From Lentisphaerota bacterium (GTDB taxonomy: Bacteria > Verrucomicrobiota > Lentisphaeria > Victivallales > Victivallaceae), in contig SUVW01000016.1 in NCBI GenBank assembly GCA_015061815.1, positions 1-64,000 of the forward strand: a DNA stretch of 64,000 nucleotides, read 5' to 3'. The notes under the pieces are model-generated. The model was not told where the DNA came from. It ran no database searches and saw nothing but the letters and a program-made list of their open reading frames with translations. A program made the position numbers and the translations under genes. Positions 33,611 to 42,817 of this stretch are shown here, piece by piece. The stretch's first letter is position 1. Each line of letters begins with the position of its first letter.

Positions 33611-34414
33611 ATGAAAAACACAGTTTCCTCTTCTGCCTCCGATGTCAAAGTTTCTCCTGTCTGCAGACAGGAGAAACGGATCCGTTTCACCCTTATTGAA
33701 TTGCTGGTAGTAATTGCCATCATTGCCATTCTTGCAGCGATCCTGCTTCCGGCGCTCAACTCCGCCCGTGAACGCGGACGAGCCGCCAGTTGCATTTCCA
33801 ATGTCAAGCAAAGCATGCAGTATGTTGCATTTTATATGGATGCCAGTGAAGGACATGTCACTTTGTACAGTCCATATGGAAGAGTATTTTTTCAGGCCCT
33901 CAAAATCGTTGTGCCGGATATAAATATGGAAGCCATCGGCTGTCCTTCCGGACCTCGTGCTGATCGCCTGCGCATTACAACCAACAGATGCGCTTATCAC
34001 GATATGTATGGATACCGAACCGATGCGCCGGCTAAATATAACTCCAACACCTCCGCCACTTGGGGACCGATGCTTGCAACCAGCCGCATCAAAAATCCGT
34101 CCGCATACCTGTTTGCGGGAGATTCATACCGCAACAAATCCTGTGATGATAGTCATGCGTACTGCAAACAAGCCGGTACTCCGGCACAATTTTACAACCT
34201 CGGAAAAGGTACCAGCAGTGATTACGGCTTCCACTTGCGGCACGCCAACAAAGGTTCTGCCGGATTTCTGGACGGTCACGCTGATGCAATCGACCAGCAT
34301 TCGTTTAAAAAGTATATATGTGATGAATATAAAGATGCCGGTGACACAGCAATTACAGAAGCGTCACAATTTTATTATTTCGATACTCACGGCAATCCGC
34401 AGGAAACAGAATAA
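33611..34414 (+). CDS. Type II pseudopilin-like protein (H-X9-DG family)
   Basis: A 267-aa protein with a prepilin leader ([40 protein letters not shown]) and the canonical C-terminal [15 protein letters not shown], that is H-X9-DG. Like the protein at 3419 it belongs to a sugar operon, here as its last gene. The N-terminal segment before the leader is about 28 residues, longer than in classical prepilins but common in this group. Function unknown; surface or secretion-related. Confidence 0.87.
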   Translation: MKNTVSSSASDVKVSPVCRQEKRIRFTLIELLVVIAIIAILAAILLPALNSARERGRAASCISNVKQSMQYVAFYMDASEGHVTLYSPYGRVFFQALKIVVPDINMEAIGCPSGPRADRLRITTNRCAYHDMYGYRTDAPAKYNSNTSATWGPMLATSRIKNPSAYLFAGDSYRNKSCDDSHAYCKQAGTPAQFYNLGKGTSSDYGFHLRHANKGSAGFLDGHADAIDQHSFKKYICDEYKDAGDTAITEASQFYYFDTHGNPQETE

Positions 34415-34452
34415 GCAGCTGTCATAATAATAACCGAACTGGGCTGCGGCAG

Positions 34453-34729
34453 GGTGTTTTCGCAGCAGATAACACCCATTTCGGCGTGGCGTTTGCGGGC
34501 GGCTTCGTAATCATCAACTTTGCATGCAAGGTGAAATTCGTTGCCGCCCGAGTCGCAGGGGCGATCCATTTCCCGCAGCCATGTCAATTCCAGATAAACG
34601 ATAGTGAAGCTGCCGTCTTTGGCGTTGATACGGAGCACTTCGTGCATATCAAAGGCATCGGAATAAAATCAGATGCTCTTGTCAAGGTCAAAAACGTTCA
34701 GATTATTGTGACCCATCCCGGAATTTCAT
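34453..34729 (-). pseudogene. VOC/glyoxalase-like pseudogene lacking its 3' end
   Basis: On the minus strand this matches the VOC gene at 20461-20832 from its first codon (MKFR) onward. It has a frameshift after codon 4, a stop within LDKSI, loss of about eight codons (YLEDGNSSHQLELTW shortened to YLELTW), and ends after MGVICCEN. The missing part is exactly the 3'-terminal region that is repeated around the cassettes at 12.6-20.5 kb. Confidence 0.85.
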
Positions 34730-34756
34730 AAATTCCTATTCCTGCAAACAAAACTG

Positions 34757-37294
34757 TTACAGCAATTCCAGCTGAATGATATCATCATCGGCAGCAGTTT
34801 CATCGGTATCGCGGCGGCGGTTGCGCACCGCCCGGCGGGGAATGGCTGAAATCGCTTCTCTGGGCGGTTCGGAATTTTTTTCCAGCAATTCCAGAATAGT
34901 ACCGGCTCTTTCCAGAACCGCTTCCGGCACTCCCGCCAGCCGCGCCACATGTATACCGTAACTGCGGTCGGCCGGTCCGGGGACGATCATCCGCAAAAAG
35001 ATAACGTCATTACCGTATTCCCGCACCGCCACATTAAAGTTATTCACCCCCCGGCGGGTTTGCGCCAATGCTGTAAGTTCGTGGTAATGTGTGGCAAACA
35101 GTGTCCGGCACCGGCACTGGTCATGGAGAAATTCAGCGATCGACCACGCCAGAGAAAGTCCGTCAAAGGTGCTGGTCCCCCGGCCGACTTCATCCAGAAT
35201 GACCAGACTTTTTCCGGTGGCGTGGCGCAGAATATTGGCTGTTTCCACCATTTCGACCATAAAAGTACTCTGCCCCCGGGAAAGATCATCCGCCGCCCCG
35301 ATCCGGGTGAAAATACGGTCGACCAACCCCAGTTCCATGCTGCCGGCCGGAACAAACGAACCGGCCTGCGCCATGATCACCAGCAACGCAGTCTGCCGGA
35401 TATAGGTGGATTTGCCCGCCATATTCGGCCCGGTTATCAGCATCATCCGCCGCCGGTCACAATCCATTATGGTATCATTGGGAACAAAGGCGTTGCTGCC
35501 CAGCATATCATCCAGCACCGGGTGGCGGCCCTCACGGATATCCAGACGGTCATCATCAAAAATCGCCGGACGGCAGTAGTTGTGGATGCGGGCCGTTTCC
35601 GCGAATCCGGCGATGGCATCCAATTCGGCCAGAGCTTCGGCACTGCGCTGTATTTCGGTGGTACAGGCGGTAGCCTGCTGGCGCAGACGGTCAAAAATTT
35701 TCTGTTCCAATGCCCTGGATTTTTCCTCTGCGCCGAGGATGCGGCTTTCCAACTCCTTGAGTTCCGGAGTGATGAAGCGTTCGGCATTGACCAGAGTCTG
35801 TTTTCGCATGTAATCTTCCGGGACCAGAGCGAGATTGGATTTGCTCACTTCGATGTAATACCCGAAGACATTGTTGAATTTGACTTTCAGCGATTTGATG
35901 CCGGTGCGTTCGATCTCCCGCTGCTGGATGGAACTCAACCATGATTTACCGTCTGAAGCCGCTGAACGCAACTCATCCAGTTCCGGGGAATATCCCGGCC
36001 GGATAACTCCGCCGTCATTTATGGAAGCGGGCAATTCATCGGCCAGAGCGGCGGTCAATTCCGCCGTCAAAGCAGTAAAATCACCGATTTGGGCGCACCT
36101 TTCGCAAAAAAGCGGAGCATAAAGGCTCTCCAGCAGAACTTTTATTGCCGGGAGAGATTCCAGAGAACTGCCCAGATTCTGCAGATCGCGCGGGGTGGCG
36201 ATACCGACATTCAATCTGCCGACGATCCGTTCAAGATCCTTGACCACCCGGAGCGATTCGCGGAATTCCGCCAGAGCCAGCGGATCGACGACGAAATTTT
36301 CCACCGCATCCAGCCGCCGGATGATGGCATCATGATCCCGCAGCGGCCGGAGCAGAAAACTTCTCAACTTTCTGCCGCCCATCGGTGTCACTGATTTATC
36401 CAGCACCCCCAGCAGCGAACCGAGCCGGGAATTCTCAAACAGCGAACCGGTTATTTCCAGATTGCGCAGAGTTATCGGATCAAGTTCAAGATGGCCGGAA
36501 AGATCACGGAATTGCAGCAGTGTCACATGACCGGCCTCGTGGCGGAGATTTTCTGAAGCATAACGCAAAACTGCCGCTGCTGCCGCTGCTGCCGCTTCCC
36601 GGTTGCGCAGACCGAAACCGTCGAGCGTGGTGCATTTGAAGTGATTGCACAGAAAATCATGCCCGTCACGGCTGTCAAAGAAATATTCATGCTGACAACT
36701 CCATAACGGCATCTTTTCACCGGCGGGGAACTCTCCGGAACTTTGCAGAAGTTCATAGATCCGGTCGCTCAAAAGTATCTCCCGGATACCCATACGGCGG
36801 ATCTCCGAAGCCAGCAATTCCACCGTGCCGGCTTCGCATACCGAGAATTCCCCGGTACTGACATCCAGTGCCGCAAGGAAAAATTTTTCGCTCTTATCCA
36901 TCGTCACTGCGCCGAGGAAGTTGTTGCCGTCATCATGCAGCAGCGCATTGTCGATCATGGTTCCCGGAGTGATGATCCGGGTGATCTGCCGTTTGACGAT
37001 GCCTTTGGTGACCAGTTTGGGGTCTTCGACCTGTTCGGCGATGGCCACTTTCAATCCGGCAGCGATCAGCCGGGGCAGGTAACTGTCAAGCGCATGATAG
37101 GGAAATCCGCACATTGGAGTTCCCTGCCGCTTGGTCAAAGTCAGATCCAACGCCTGACTGACAGTTTCGGCATCTTCAAAAAATTCTTCATAAAAGTCAC
37201 CCAGGCGGAAGAGCAGCACCGCATCCGGCGGGATTTGAGCCTTCGCCTCGCGGTACTGGATCATCATCGGTGTAAGTTTGCCGGATTCTGCCAT
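34757..37294 (-). CDS. mutS: DNA mismatch repair protein MutS
   Basis: An 845-aa MutS, a normal length. Domain I has the mismatch-wedge motif GDFYEEFFEDA (Phe and Glu of FxE). The ATPase domain has Walker A GPNMAGKSTYIRQ, Walker B LVILDEVGRGTSTFDGLSLAW and ATHYHELTAL. It recognises mispairs and starts long-patch repair. Start at 37294 has AGAGG upstream, inside the folB 3' end; the longer frame begins in folB. It is the second gene of a folB-mutS unit. MutL is not in the window. Confidence 0.96.
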   Translation of the reverse strand: MAESGKLTPMMIQYREAKAQIPPDAVLLFRLGDFYEEFFEDAETVSQALDLTLTKRQGTPMCGFPYHALDSYLPRLIAAGLKVAIAEQVEDPKLVTKGIVKRQITRIITPGTMIDNALLHDDGNNFLGAVTMDKSEKFFLAALDVSTGEFSVCEAGTVELLASEIRRMGIREILLSDRIYELLQSSGEFPAGEKMPLWSCQHEYFFDSRDGHDFLCNHFKCTTLDGFGLRNREAAAAAAAAVLRYASENLRHEAGHVTLLQFRDLSGHLELDPITLRNLEITGSLFENSRLGSLLGVLDKSVTPMGGRKLRSFLLRPLRDHDAIIRRLDAVENFVVDPLALAEFRESLRVVKDLERIVGRLNVGIATPRDLQNLGSSLESLPAIKVLLESLYAPLFCERCAQIGDFTALTAELTAALADELPASINDGGVIRPGYSPELDELRSAASDGKSWLSSIQQREIERTGIKSLKVKFNNVFGYYIEVSKSNLALVPEDYMRKQTLVNAERFITPELKELESRILGAEEKSRALEQKIFDRLRQQATACTTEIQRSAEALAELDAIAGFAETARIHNYCRPAIFDDDRLDIREGRHPVLDDMLGSNAFVPNDTIMDCDRRRMMLITGPNMAGKSTYIRQTALLVIMAQAGSFVPAGSMELGLVDRIFTRIGAADDLSRGQSTFMVEMVETANILRHATGKSLVILDEVGRGTSTFDGLSLAWSIAEFLHDQCRCRTLFATHYHELTALAQTRRGVNNFNVAVREYGNDVIFLRMIVPGPADRSYGIHVARLAGVPEAVLERAGTILELLEKNSEPPREAISAIPRRAVRNRRRDTDETAADDDIIQLELL

Positions 37295-37298
37295 CGTC

Positions 37299-37658
37299 TT
37301 ATGCCTCTTTGCGGAAAAATTCATCGGTGAAACTGATCATTGCTCCATAAGCTGAAGCGGCCGGTTTGGTGAGAGTCACCCGCACCCGGACGACCTGCGG
37401 GAAGGTCAATACTTCCCGGCCGACAGCATAAGCCAGAGCTTCCAGAAGGGCAAAAGAGGAGTTCTCCATCAGAAAAACCACCTGCTTTTCCACTGCCGAA
37501 TAATCCACTGACAAATTCAAATCATCATCCGAAGCGGCAGCTTGCGCATCGTATTCAAATTCCAGATCGGCGATCAGCTGCTGACGGTGCAGCCTCTCTT
37601 CCGGCAGAGTACCGATAATGGTATTGACCCGGAGCGAAGATATTTTAACTTTTCCCAT
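37299..37658 (-). CDS. folB: Dihydroneopterin aldolase family protein
   Basis: A 119-aa FolB-like protein: VNTIIGTLPEERLHRQQLIADLEFEYD, LNLSVDYSAVEKQVVFLMENSSFALLEALAYAVGREVL and VRVTLTKPAA. The catalytic Lys/Glu region of folate synthesis enzymes is kept (E in IIGTLPEER; K in LTKP). It converts dihydroneopterin to hydroxymethyl-dihydropterin in folate synthesis. Start at 37658 (MGKVKISS) is family-like. It lies 4 bp upstream of mutS and is read from the promoter at 37735. Confidence 0.85.
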   Translation of the reverse strand: MGKVKISSLRVNTIIGTLPEERLHRQQLIADLEFEYDAQAAASDDDLNLSVDYSAVEKQVVFLMENSSFALLEALAYAVGREVLTFPQVVRVRVTLTKPAASAYGAMISFTDEFFRKEA

Positions 37659-37706
37659 AAAATCATAATCCTGAATTGTTGACCGCATTTATTGCAGCAC
37701 GTTCAG

Positions 37707-37735
37707 AATATATCACAAACATTGCGATTTGTCAA
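37707..37735 (-). promoter_or_regulatory. Promoter of folB-mutS
   Basis: On the minus strand TTGACA, 17 bp, TATATT with extended -10 (TGATATATT). It is nearly consensus and lies about 50 bp upstream of folB. Confidence 0.85.
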
Positions 37736-37845
37736 CCGCACAACAGCAAATCATAGCATTTGAAGGAATCACCCGATTTAATGCTGTATTCAAAGTGCGC
37801 GGCAAAGAATAATAAAGAGTTTTCGGAGAGTTTTGCAATTATTTC

Positions 37846-37873
37846 TTGAAAAGGAAAATTTCTGTGCTACTTT
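37846..37873 (+). promoter_or_regulatory. Promoter upstream of the leader hairpin and gene 37935
   Basis: TTGAAA, 16 bp, TACTTT with extended -10 TGCTACTTT. The predicted RNA starts near 37880 and runs into the terminator-like hairpin at 37893 before the gene at 37935. Confidence 0.65.
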
Positions 37874-37892
37874 ATAGGTATATCAACACGTT

Positions 37893-37919
37893 CCGGTGAA
37901 AACAAGTTCACCGGTTTTT
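37893..37919 (+). terminator. Leader intrinsic terminator (possible attenuator)
   Basis: CCGGTGAA and TTCACCGG form a perfect 8-bp stem with a 6-nt loop, followed directly by five T residues. It sits between a promoter (37846) and the ribosome-binding site (GGAGG, 37924) of the gene at 37935, so most transcripts may stop unless readthrough is allowed. Confidence 0.65.
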
Positions 37920-37934
37920 ATTTGGAGGCACAGC

Positions 37935-40070
37935 ATGAATAAACAAACATTTCCCTCTGCTCCGCTGGTTGGAGCATCCATCGGCATTGGTCTTGAACCT
38001 CTGCAGAATTTTATCGAACTGAATCTGGGCAATGTGGTATTGACCAGTCTGCCGGATGATAAGGCGGAAGCAGCGGCCGTTCTCCGTTTGTGCCGGGAAA
38101 AAAAGATTTATATCATGTTGAGTGAATTGGTCCACCGCCACAATCATGAGAGGTGGCACTCACCGTCACTGGATAAAAAGATCCTGGAAACAGAACTTCT
38201 GCCGCTGGCCGGGGAGTATTTTCTCGGCCGTTATGCCATCGGTGAATCCGGCGGCATTCTTTATTGGCCGAAATTTTACACCATCGACGAGGGGGTGCAT
38301 GCCTACCGCAACATGCCTCCGGCCGAAAACGATGCCCGGGCGCATGAAAATTATATCAGATATCTGAAAAAGGAACTGGCATTTGAACGCGGGGAAGTGT
38401 GTGACTGCAAACTTTACAATGTTGAATCAAGTATTGTTTTTGCTTCCCATACTGAAGCAGGCATTGACGGACAATGTCTGGAAATGATGCCGGGTGATCC
38501 TCTGATAACTCTTTCGGCCATCCGGGGAGCGGCGCGGGCGGCGCAGCAGAATTGGGGAGTCCACATCGCCCAGATGTATTACGGCGGTATCCACTGTGAC
38601 CCGATGTACCTGCACCGGTGGCGGGCTTCGCTCTATTTAAGTTACATGGCCGGTGCGGAATTTATTTATCCGGAGTGCGGACACTACAAATACTCCATTT
38701 CGATGGAAAAGAATTACGGTTTTAACGATGAACCGGTGCGTCAGGTGCGTGATGAATTGCGCAAACTTTATCAGTTGTCGCTCATCCACCGCCGTCCGGC
38801 AGGCTTTCCGGAAAGTCCGGCGGCGATCGTCCGGGGGGTGGATGACGGCCATCCCGGCATCTGGAATCCGTATGCCTGGGGGGTTTACGAATGCGGTGAA
38901 GAGTGGGAAAGTTCCGATGCGGAACGGGCATGGGAGCTGTACGACACTTTCCACCGCCGTGATGCGCTGTTTGCGGCGGCCAACACCGGGGAACATGACT
39001 TCAGCGGCAATCCTCCGGCCGGTCAGCTGGATATCGTGCCGGCAGACGGGGATTTTTCACCCTACAAAATGCTGATATTCCTCGGAACCAACCGGATGGA
39101 TGAAGAACTCTACGGCAAATTGCAGAAATTTGTCAGCGATGGCGGCCATTTGATCATCGCCTTGTCCCATTTTGACAACGGTGACCGGCGGGGGAGCAGA
39201 GAACTGCAGCTTTTCCGTGACGGCCGGATCAATGAATTGTGCGGTTTTGATGTTGAGGGCAAAGCGGCCGGGGATGTTTACGGCATTTCCGTTATCCGTC
39301 AATGTTCGGATGAGAGATATGATCTGCCGATGAAACATTGCGGGCGCGATCCCAACTTCAACGGCCGGATCACTCCGGTGACGATCACCAATATCCAACC
39401 GGAAACCAGAGTTCTGGCCGGATTGCGCAACAGTGCGCGGGAAAAGAGTTCAATGGAAGAGATTTCCAGCCTGCCGCTGCTGGTCGAACACCGTTCCGGC
39501 AAGGGTCTGGTGCTGACCGTCACTGCGGCAGAAGCTCCGGGAAGTGCCGGGCTGCGGGAATTTATGAATTGTCTGATCTACGCCTCACTGCGGCCGCACC
39601 GGACAGAACTGGATATGATTTGCGGTGACCGGATACGTTATGCCGTTTATCCGGATGGGGAAAACACCCGTTTCTACTGTTACAACAGCGATCCGGATGT
39701 CACCGGCGGTGCCGTGATACGCTATCAGGGCAAAAATTACGGTGAAATTCTGCTGGGGCCGGGAAGTTTCATTTCGGGCATGGTCAATGACGGTTTGATC
39801 TTCCTGCCGGAAAATCCGCTTTGGGAGGGCGGTAAAACAGCGGATGATACTTATTTGTTTGCCACCGCCGCCCAAAACTTCACCATTATCAATACCACCG
39901 GCAGTACGAGGGAATTTGAATTAAACGGAGCCGGAATCACCATTGCCCCTTACCGGCGGATGACGGTGGATTGTCCGGAGTATATCCCGGAAGACAAAGC
40001 GGATATTTTCTCTCCGGATTTTCTGGTGGAAAAAGAGGTGGAGATCAACGATCTGACCACACCGTACTGA
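37935..40070 (+). CDS. Large cytoplasmic glycosidase-like protein with amidotransferase-like C-terminal region
   Basis: A 711-aa protein without signal peptide. The first ~350 residues suggest a TIM-barrel (AVLRLCREKKIYIMLSELV, NWGVHIAQMYYGGIH, YLSYMAGAEFIYPECGHY with an acidic Glu). Around residues 375-430 comes a class I amidotransferase-like segment (YKMLIFLGTNRMDEELYGKLQKFVSDGGHLIIAL) such as the trimerisation domain of GH42-type beta-galactosidases. The C-terminal part is beta-rich. The specific family is not recognised. Start at 37935 has TTGGAGG 7 bp upstream; expression is probably controlled by the leader hairpin. Confidence 0.6.
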   Translation: MNKQTFPSAPLVGASIGIGLEPLQNFIELNLGNVVLTSLPDDKAEAAAVLRLCREKKIYIMLSELVHRHNHERWHSPSLDKKILETELLPLAGEYFLGRYAIGESGGILYWPKFYTIDEGVHAYRNMPPAENDARAHENYIRYLKKELAFERGEVCDCKLYNVESSIVFASHTEAGIDGQCLEMMPGDPLITLSAIRGAARAAQQNWGVHIAQMYYGGIHCDPMYLHRWRASLYLSYMAGAEFIYPECGHYKYSISMEKNYGFNDEPVRQVRDELRKLYQLSLIHRRPAGFPESPAAIVRGVDDGHPGIWNPYAWGVYECGEEWESSDAERAWELYDTFHRRDALFAAANTGEHDFSGNPPAGQLDIVPADGDFSPYKMLIFLGTNRMDEELYGKLQKFVSDGGHLIIALSHFDNGDRRGSRELQLFRDGRINELCGFDVEGKAAGDVYGISVIRQCSDERYDLPMKHCGRDPNFNGRITPVTITNIQPETRVLAGLRNSAREKSSMEEISSLPLLVEHRSGKGLVLTVTAAEAPGSAGLREFMNCLIYASLRPHRTELDMICGDRIRYAVYPDGENTRFYCYNSDPDVTGGAVIRYQGKNYGEILLGPGSFISGMVNDGLIFLPENPLWEGGKTADDTYLFATAAQNFTIINTTGSTREFELNGAGITIAPYRRMTVDCPEYIPEDKADIFSPDFLVEKEVEINDLTTPY

Positions 40071-40106
40071 CCGGATGCGGAACAGTTTGCGGGGGGAAAA
40101 AGAGAG

Positions 40107-41282
40107 ATGCTTACCGGAATGATTTTGAAAATTGCCGGAATAAATACCGGCAGCGCGCTGTCGCCATCATGCCGTCTGCGTTGCGGGACGGCTGCCGGGA
40201 TAACCGGGATAGTCTGCAATCTGCTGCTGATGGTCATAAAAGTCGTACTGGCGGTGATTTCCGGCAGTATATCAGTGGCCGCCGATGCGGTGAACAACCT
40301 TTCTGACGCCGGTTCCGGGATCATTGCCGTGACCGGATTCCGGTTATCCGCCGCGCCGCCGGATGCGGAACACCCTTTCGGTCACGGGCGCAGTGAATAT
40401 GTGGCGGCACTGGTGACGGCTCTGCTGATTTCCGGATTGGGGATAACTTTTTTCAAAGATTCGGCCGTTGCCATTTTCCGTCCGGGCAGGATCACTGCCG
40501 ATACGGTGACTGTCGTTATCCTTGCCGGCACTGTCGGGGTCAAATGCTGGTTGTTTTTCTTCCACCGGAAAGTGGGGAAACTGATCAATTCCGATGTGCT
40601 GAAAGCGGCGGCATTTGACAGTTTGAGCGATTGTCTGGGCACTTCGGTGGCGGTGGCGGCGATGATATGTTCGCGTTATACCGATTTTCCGGTGGATGGC
40701 TGTGCCGGATTGGCGGTGGCGGCGATGATCCTGTACGCCGGATTCAGCGTGCTGAAAGAAACGGTGAGCAAACTTCTGGGTGAACCGCCGGAAAAAAATA
40801 TGGTGGAAAAACTTAAAAATACCATTCTTTCCTGCCCCGGGATAGACGGGGTTCACGACATAATGATCCACAATTACGGCGAGAACTCCTACTATGTGAC
40901 TGCCCATGCGGAAATATCCTGCGACGGCGACCGGTTTTCCGCCCATGATATTCTGGAAAATGCGGAAGTAGCCGTCGGCAGAACCATGCCGGTGCATCTG
41001 CTGCTTCACGGCGACCCCTACAGTAAAGATGATCCGGAAGTGATCTTCTGGCGCAGCCGGATGGAGAATGAAACGGCCGGATTCGACAGTGAATTGAAAC
41101 TTTATGACTTCAAGCTGGTCAAAGAACCGGATGGCAAGGTGACAGCTCTGGCGTTTCATCTGCTTGTCCCGCACCGGTACGCAATGAGTGAAGCGGAAAT
41201 ACTTGCCGCTCTCACCGGCAGAATGAAAAAGTATTGCAGTGATATCACTCTTGATATCCGCTTTTTGAAAAGCTTTATCTGA
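40107..41282 (+). CDS. Cation diffusion facilitator transporter (predicted Mn2+ type)
   Basis: A 391-aa CDF-family metal/proton antiporter. Six hydrophobic segments lie in the first ~240 residues, then the cytoplasmic domain (PGIDGVHDIMIHNYG, YYVTAHAEISCDG). The transport-site residues read N-x-x-x-D in TM2 (VNNLSD) and D-x-x-x-D in TM5 (FDSLSD) instead of the Zn-type DxxxD/HxxxD; this combination is known from Mn-exporting CDFs. HPFGHGRSEY is the usual loop after TM2. A further ~100-residue C-terminal segment (KLYDFKLVKEPDGKV) is longer than usual. Metal specificity is an inference. It starts 36 bp after the preceding gene. Confidence 0.85.
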   Translation: MLTGMILKIAGINTGSALSPSCRLRCGTAAGITGIVCNLLLMVIKVVLAVISGSISVAADAVNNLSDAGSGIIAVTGFRLSAAPPDAEHPFGHGRSEYVAALVTALLISGLGITFFKDSAVAIFRPGRITADTVTVVILAGTVGVKCWLFFFHRKVGKLINSDVLKAAAFDSLSDCLGTSVAVAAMICSRYTDFPVDGCAGLAVAAMILYAGFSVLKETVSKLLGEPPEKNMVEKLKNTILSCPGIDGVHDIMIHNYGENSYYVTAHAEISCDGDRFSAHDILENAEVAVGRTMPVHLLLHGDPYSKDDPEVIFWRSRMENETAGFDSELKLYDFKLVKEPDGKVTALAFHLLVPHRYAMSEAEILAALTGRMKKYCSDITLDIRFLKSFI

Positions 41283-41392
41283 CGGGAAAATAAAACATCT
41301 TCAACTTAAACTGCAGCTTGGAAAATCGCTTTTTTGAATTATATTGTCGATCAGAGGCAATTTTCCGGGAATCGGATAAAAAACTGTCCGCT

Positions 41393-41455
41393 GAACCGGT
41401 ATCTGCAGTTTTGACAAGAGATTATCCGCGCGGCAACACCGGCAGGAAGAATGCA
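41393..41455 (+). repeat. Family A hairpin repeat, right-end fragment
   Basis: Contains only the right part of the family A element (CCGGTATCTGCAGTTTTGAC then AGAGATTATCCGCGCGGCAACACCGG). It abuts the complete copy at 41472. The 110 bp between the CDF stop and this fragment holds no recognisable feature. Confidence 0.75.
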
Positions 41456-41471
41456 AACGGTCAAAATCTAT

Positions 41472-41626
41472 CGGTGGATGCAGCGTGAGATAAGGTCGAA
41501 GTCAAAACAAGGCGGATGAGCAGGATCCTCCTTCGCCGGAGGCTTCGGAGGACAAGGTGCAGTAAACCTGCCCGACTGAACCGGTATCTGCAGTTTTGAC
41601 AAGAGATTATCCACGCGGCGACACCG
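41472..41626 (+). repeat. Family A hairpin (MITE-like) repeat, complete copy
   Basis: Left arm CGGTGGATGCAGCGTGAGATAAGG..GTCAAAAC and right arm GTTTTGAC..GAGATTATCCACGCGGCGACACCG are imperfect inverted repeats. The middle carries GGATCCTCCTTCGCCGGAGG, itself a hairpin, and CTGCCCGACTGAACCGG. No open frame of note. Confidence 0.85.
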
Positions 41627-41656
41627 GCAGGAAGAATGCAAACGGTCAAAATCTAT

Positions 41657-41780
41657 CGGTGGATGCATTGCGAGGTAATGTCGCCGTCAAATCAAGGCGG
41701 ATGAGCAGGAGTGTACAAAACGTACTCGACTGCGAATACGTCCGATGATTTGACAAGAGATTACCCGCAATGCGCCACCG
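41657..41780 (+). repeat. Family A repeat, short variant with the best-matched arms
   Basis: Left arm CGGTGGATGCATTGCGAGG..GTCAAATCA pairs with right arm TGATTTGAC..TTACCCGCAATGCGCCACCG. Relative to the copy at 41472 both arms have changed together (AAAAC/GTTTT to AAATCA/TGATTT; GATAA/TTATC to GGTAA/TTACC). It ends 22 bp before the lipocalin start. Confidence 0.85.
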
Positions 41781-41802
41781 ATAAAAGGAACAACAGCCAA
41801 AT

Positions 41803-42324
41803 ATGCGTGCAAACAGTCTGCTGAAAATATTTTTCCCCATGCTTATTCTCTGCGGCTGCCGGATGGATGCCCCCATACCGGCAGTGGAAAATTTTGAATT
41901 AGCCAGATATATGGGCAAGTGGTTTGAATATGCCCGGATGCCGAACTGGTTTGAAAAAGATATGACCGATGTTTCGGTTGAATATTCCATTATGCCTGAC
42001 GGCAGAGTGAAAGTGGTCAACAGCGGATACCGTAACGGCAAGCTGAAATCAATAACCGGCGTGGCCGAATATACCGGGAAAGACGGTTCAGGTGAATTGA
42101 AAGTATCGTTTTTCCGCCCCTTTTACTCACCGTACCGGATAATAAAACTGTCCGCTGATTACCGTTACAGCGTGGTCGTTTCAGGCAAAAATTACCTGTG
42201 GATACTTTCCAGAGAAAAAACTCTCACCCCGGAAGACCGGCAGGAAATAACCGGTTTTCTGCAGAAAAACGGTTTCGACACCGGCAAATTGATAATAAGG
42301 GAGTCAACTGTAACGGGCAGATAA
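41803..42324 (+). CDS. Lipocalin-family outer-membrane lipoprotein (Blc-like)
   Basis: A 173-aa protein with a lipoprotein signal (MRANSLLKIFFPMLILCGC, Cys19 or nearby as the lipidated residue) followed by the lipocalin start motif ARYMGKWFEYARMPNWFEKD, then repeated beta strands (VSVEYSIMPDGRVKVVNSGYRNGKLKSITGVAEY, YSVVVSGKNYLWILSREK). Bacterial Blc-type lipocalins bind fatty acids or lysophospholipids at the outer membrane under envelope stress. It stands alone between repeat clusters. Confidence 0.88.
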   Translation: MRANSLLKIFFPMLILCGCRMDAPIPAVENFELARYMGKWFEYARMPNWFEKDMTDVSVEYSIMPDGRVKVVNSGYRNGKLKSITGVAEYTGKDGSGELKVSFFRPFYSPYRIIKLSADYRYSVVVSGKNYLWILSREKTLTPEDRQEITGFLQKNGFDTGKLIIRESTVTGR

Positions 42325-42332
42325 AACAGCAG

Positions 42333-42765
42333 ATGCAGTGCGGGGTAATGTCGCAGTCAAATCAAGGCGGATGAGCAGGATCCTCCTTCGCCGGGGCTAT
42401 GGAGGACAAGGTGTACTGAAACTACCGGCTTGTCACGCCGCAGTGAACGTTTTGCTCCAACCGGTGGATGCAGTGCGAGGTAAGGTCGCAGTCAAATCAA
42501 GGCGAATGAGCAGGATCCTCCTTCGCCGGAGGCTACGGAGGACAAGGTGCAGTAAACCTGCTCGACTGAACCGGTATCCGATGTTTTGACAAGAATATTT
42601 TATAATATTAAAACTACCTTATCTCAAGGCATGAGTAAGGCGAAGCCGACGGAATGCCGCAGAGGGAGGCCTCCGGAAAATCGACTGTAACCGCCGGGGC
42701 GGAAGCCCGGGCGGCGAGGCGGCTCTCCCGCCGCCGCAGGGAGATTTTTTGGAGAAATCCGCAAT
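42333..42765 (+). repeat. Mosaic of family A and family B repeats
   Basis: A family A left end at 42333 with a changed right part (ACCGGCTTGTCACGCCGCAGTGAA), a second family A copy from 42462 truncated at TTTTGACAAGAATATTTT, then a complete family B unit (42600-42760) starting with TATAATATTAAAACTACC. The unit 42587-42765 is almost identical to 61250-61430. This fills the 490-bp gap between the lipocalin and the glycosyltransferase; no gene is seen. Confidence 0.85.
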
Positions 42766-42817
42766 GCGCCACCGCCGGTAAAGAAAACGGTCTCACAAAA
42801 AGATAAAACCGTAGTTT

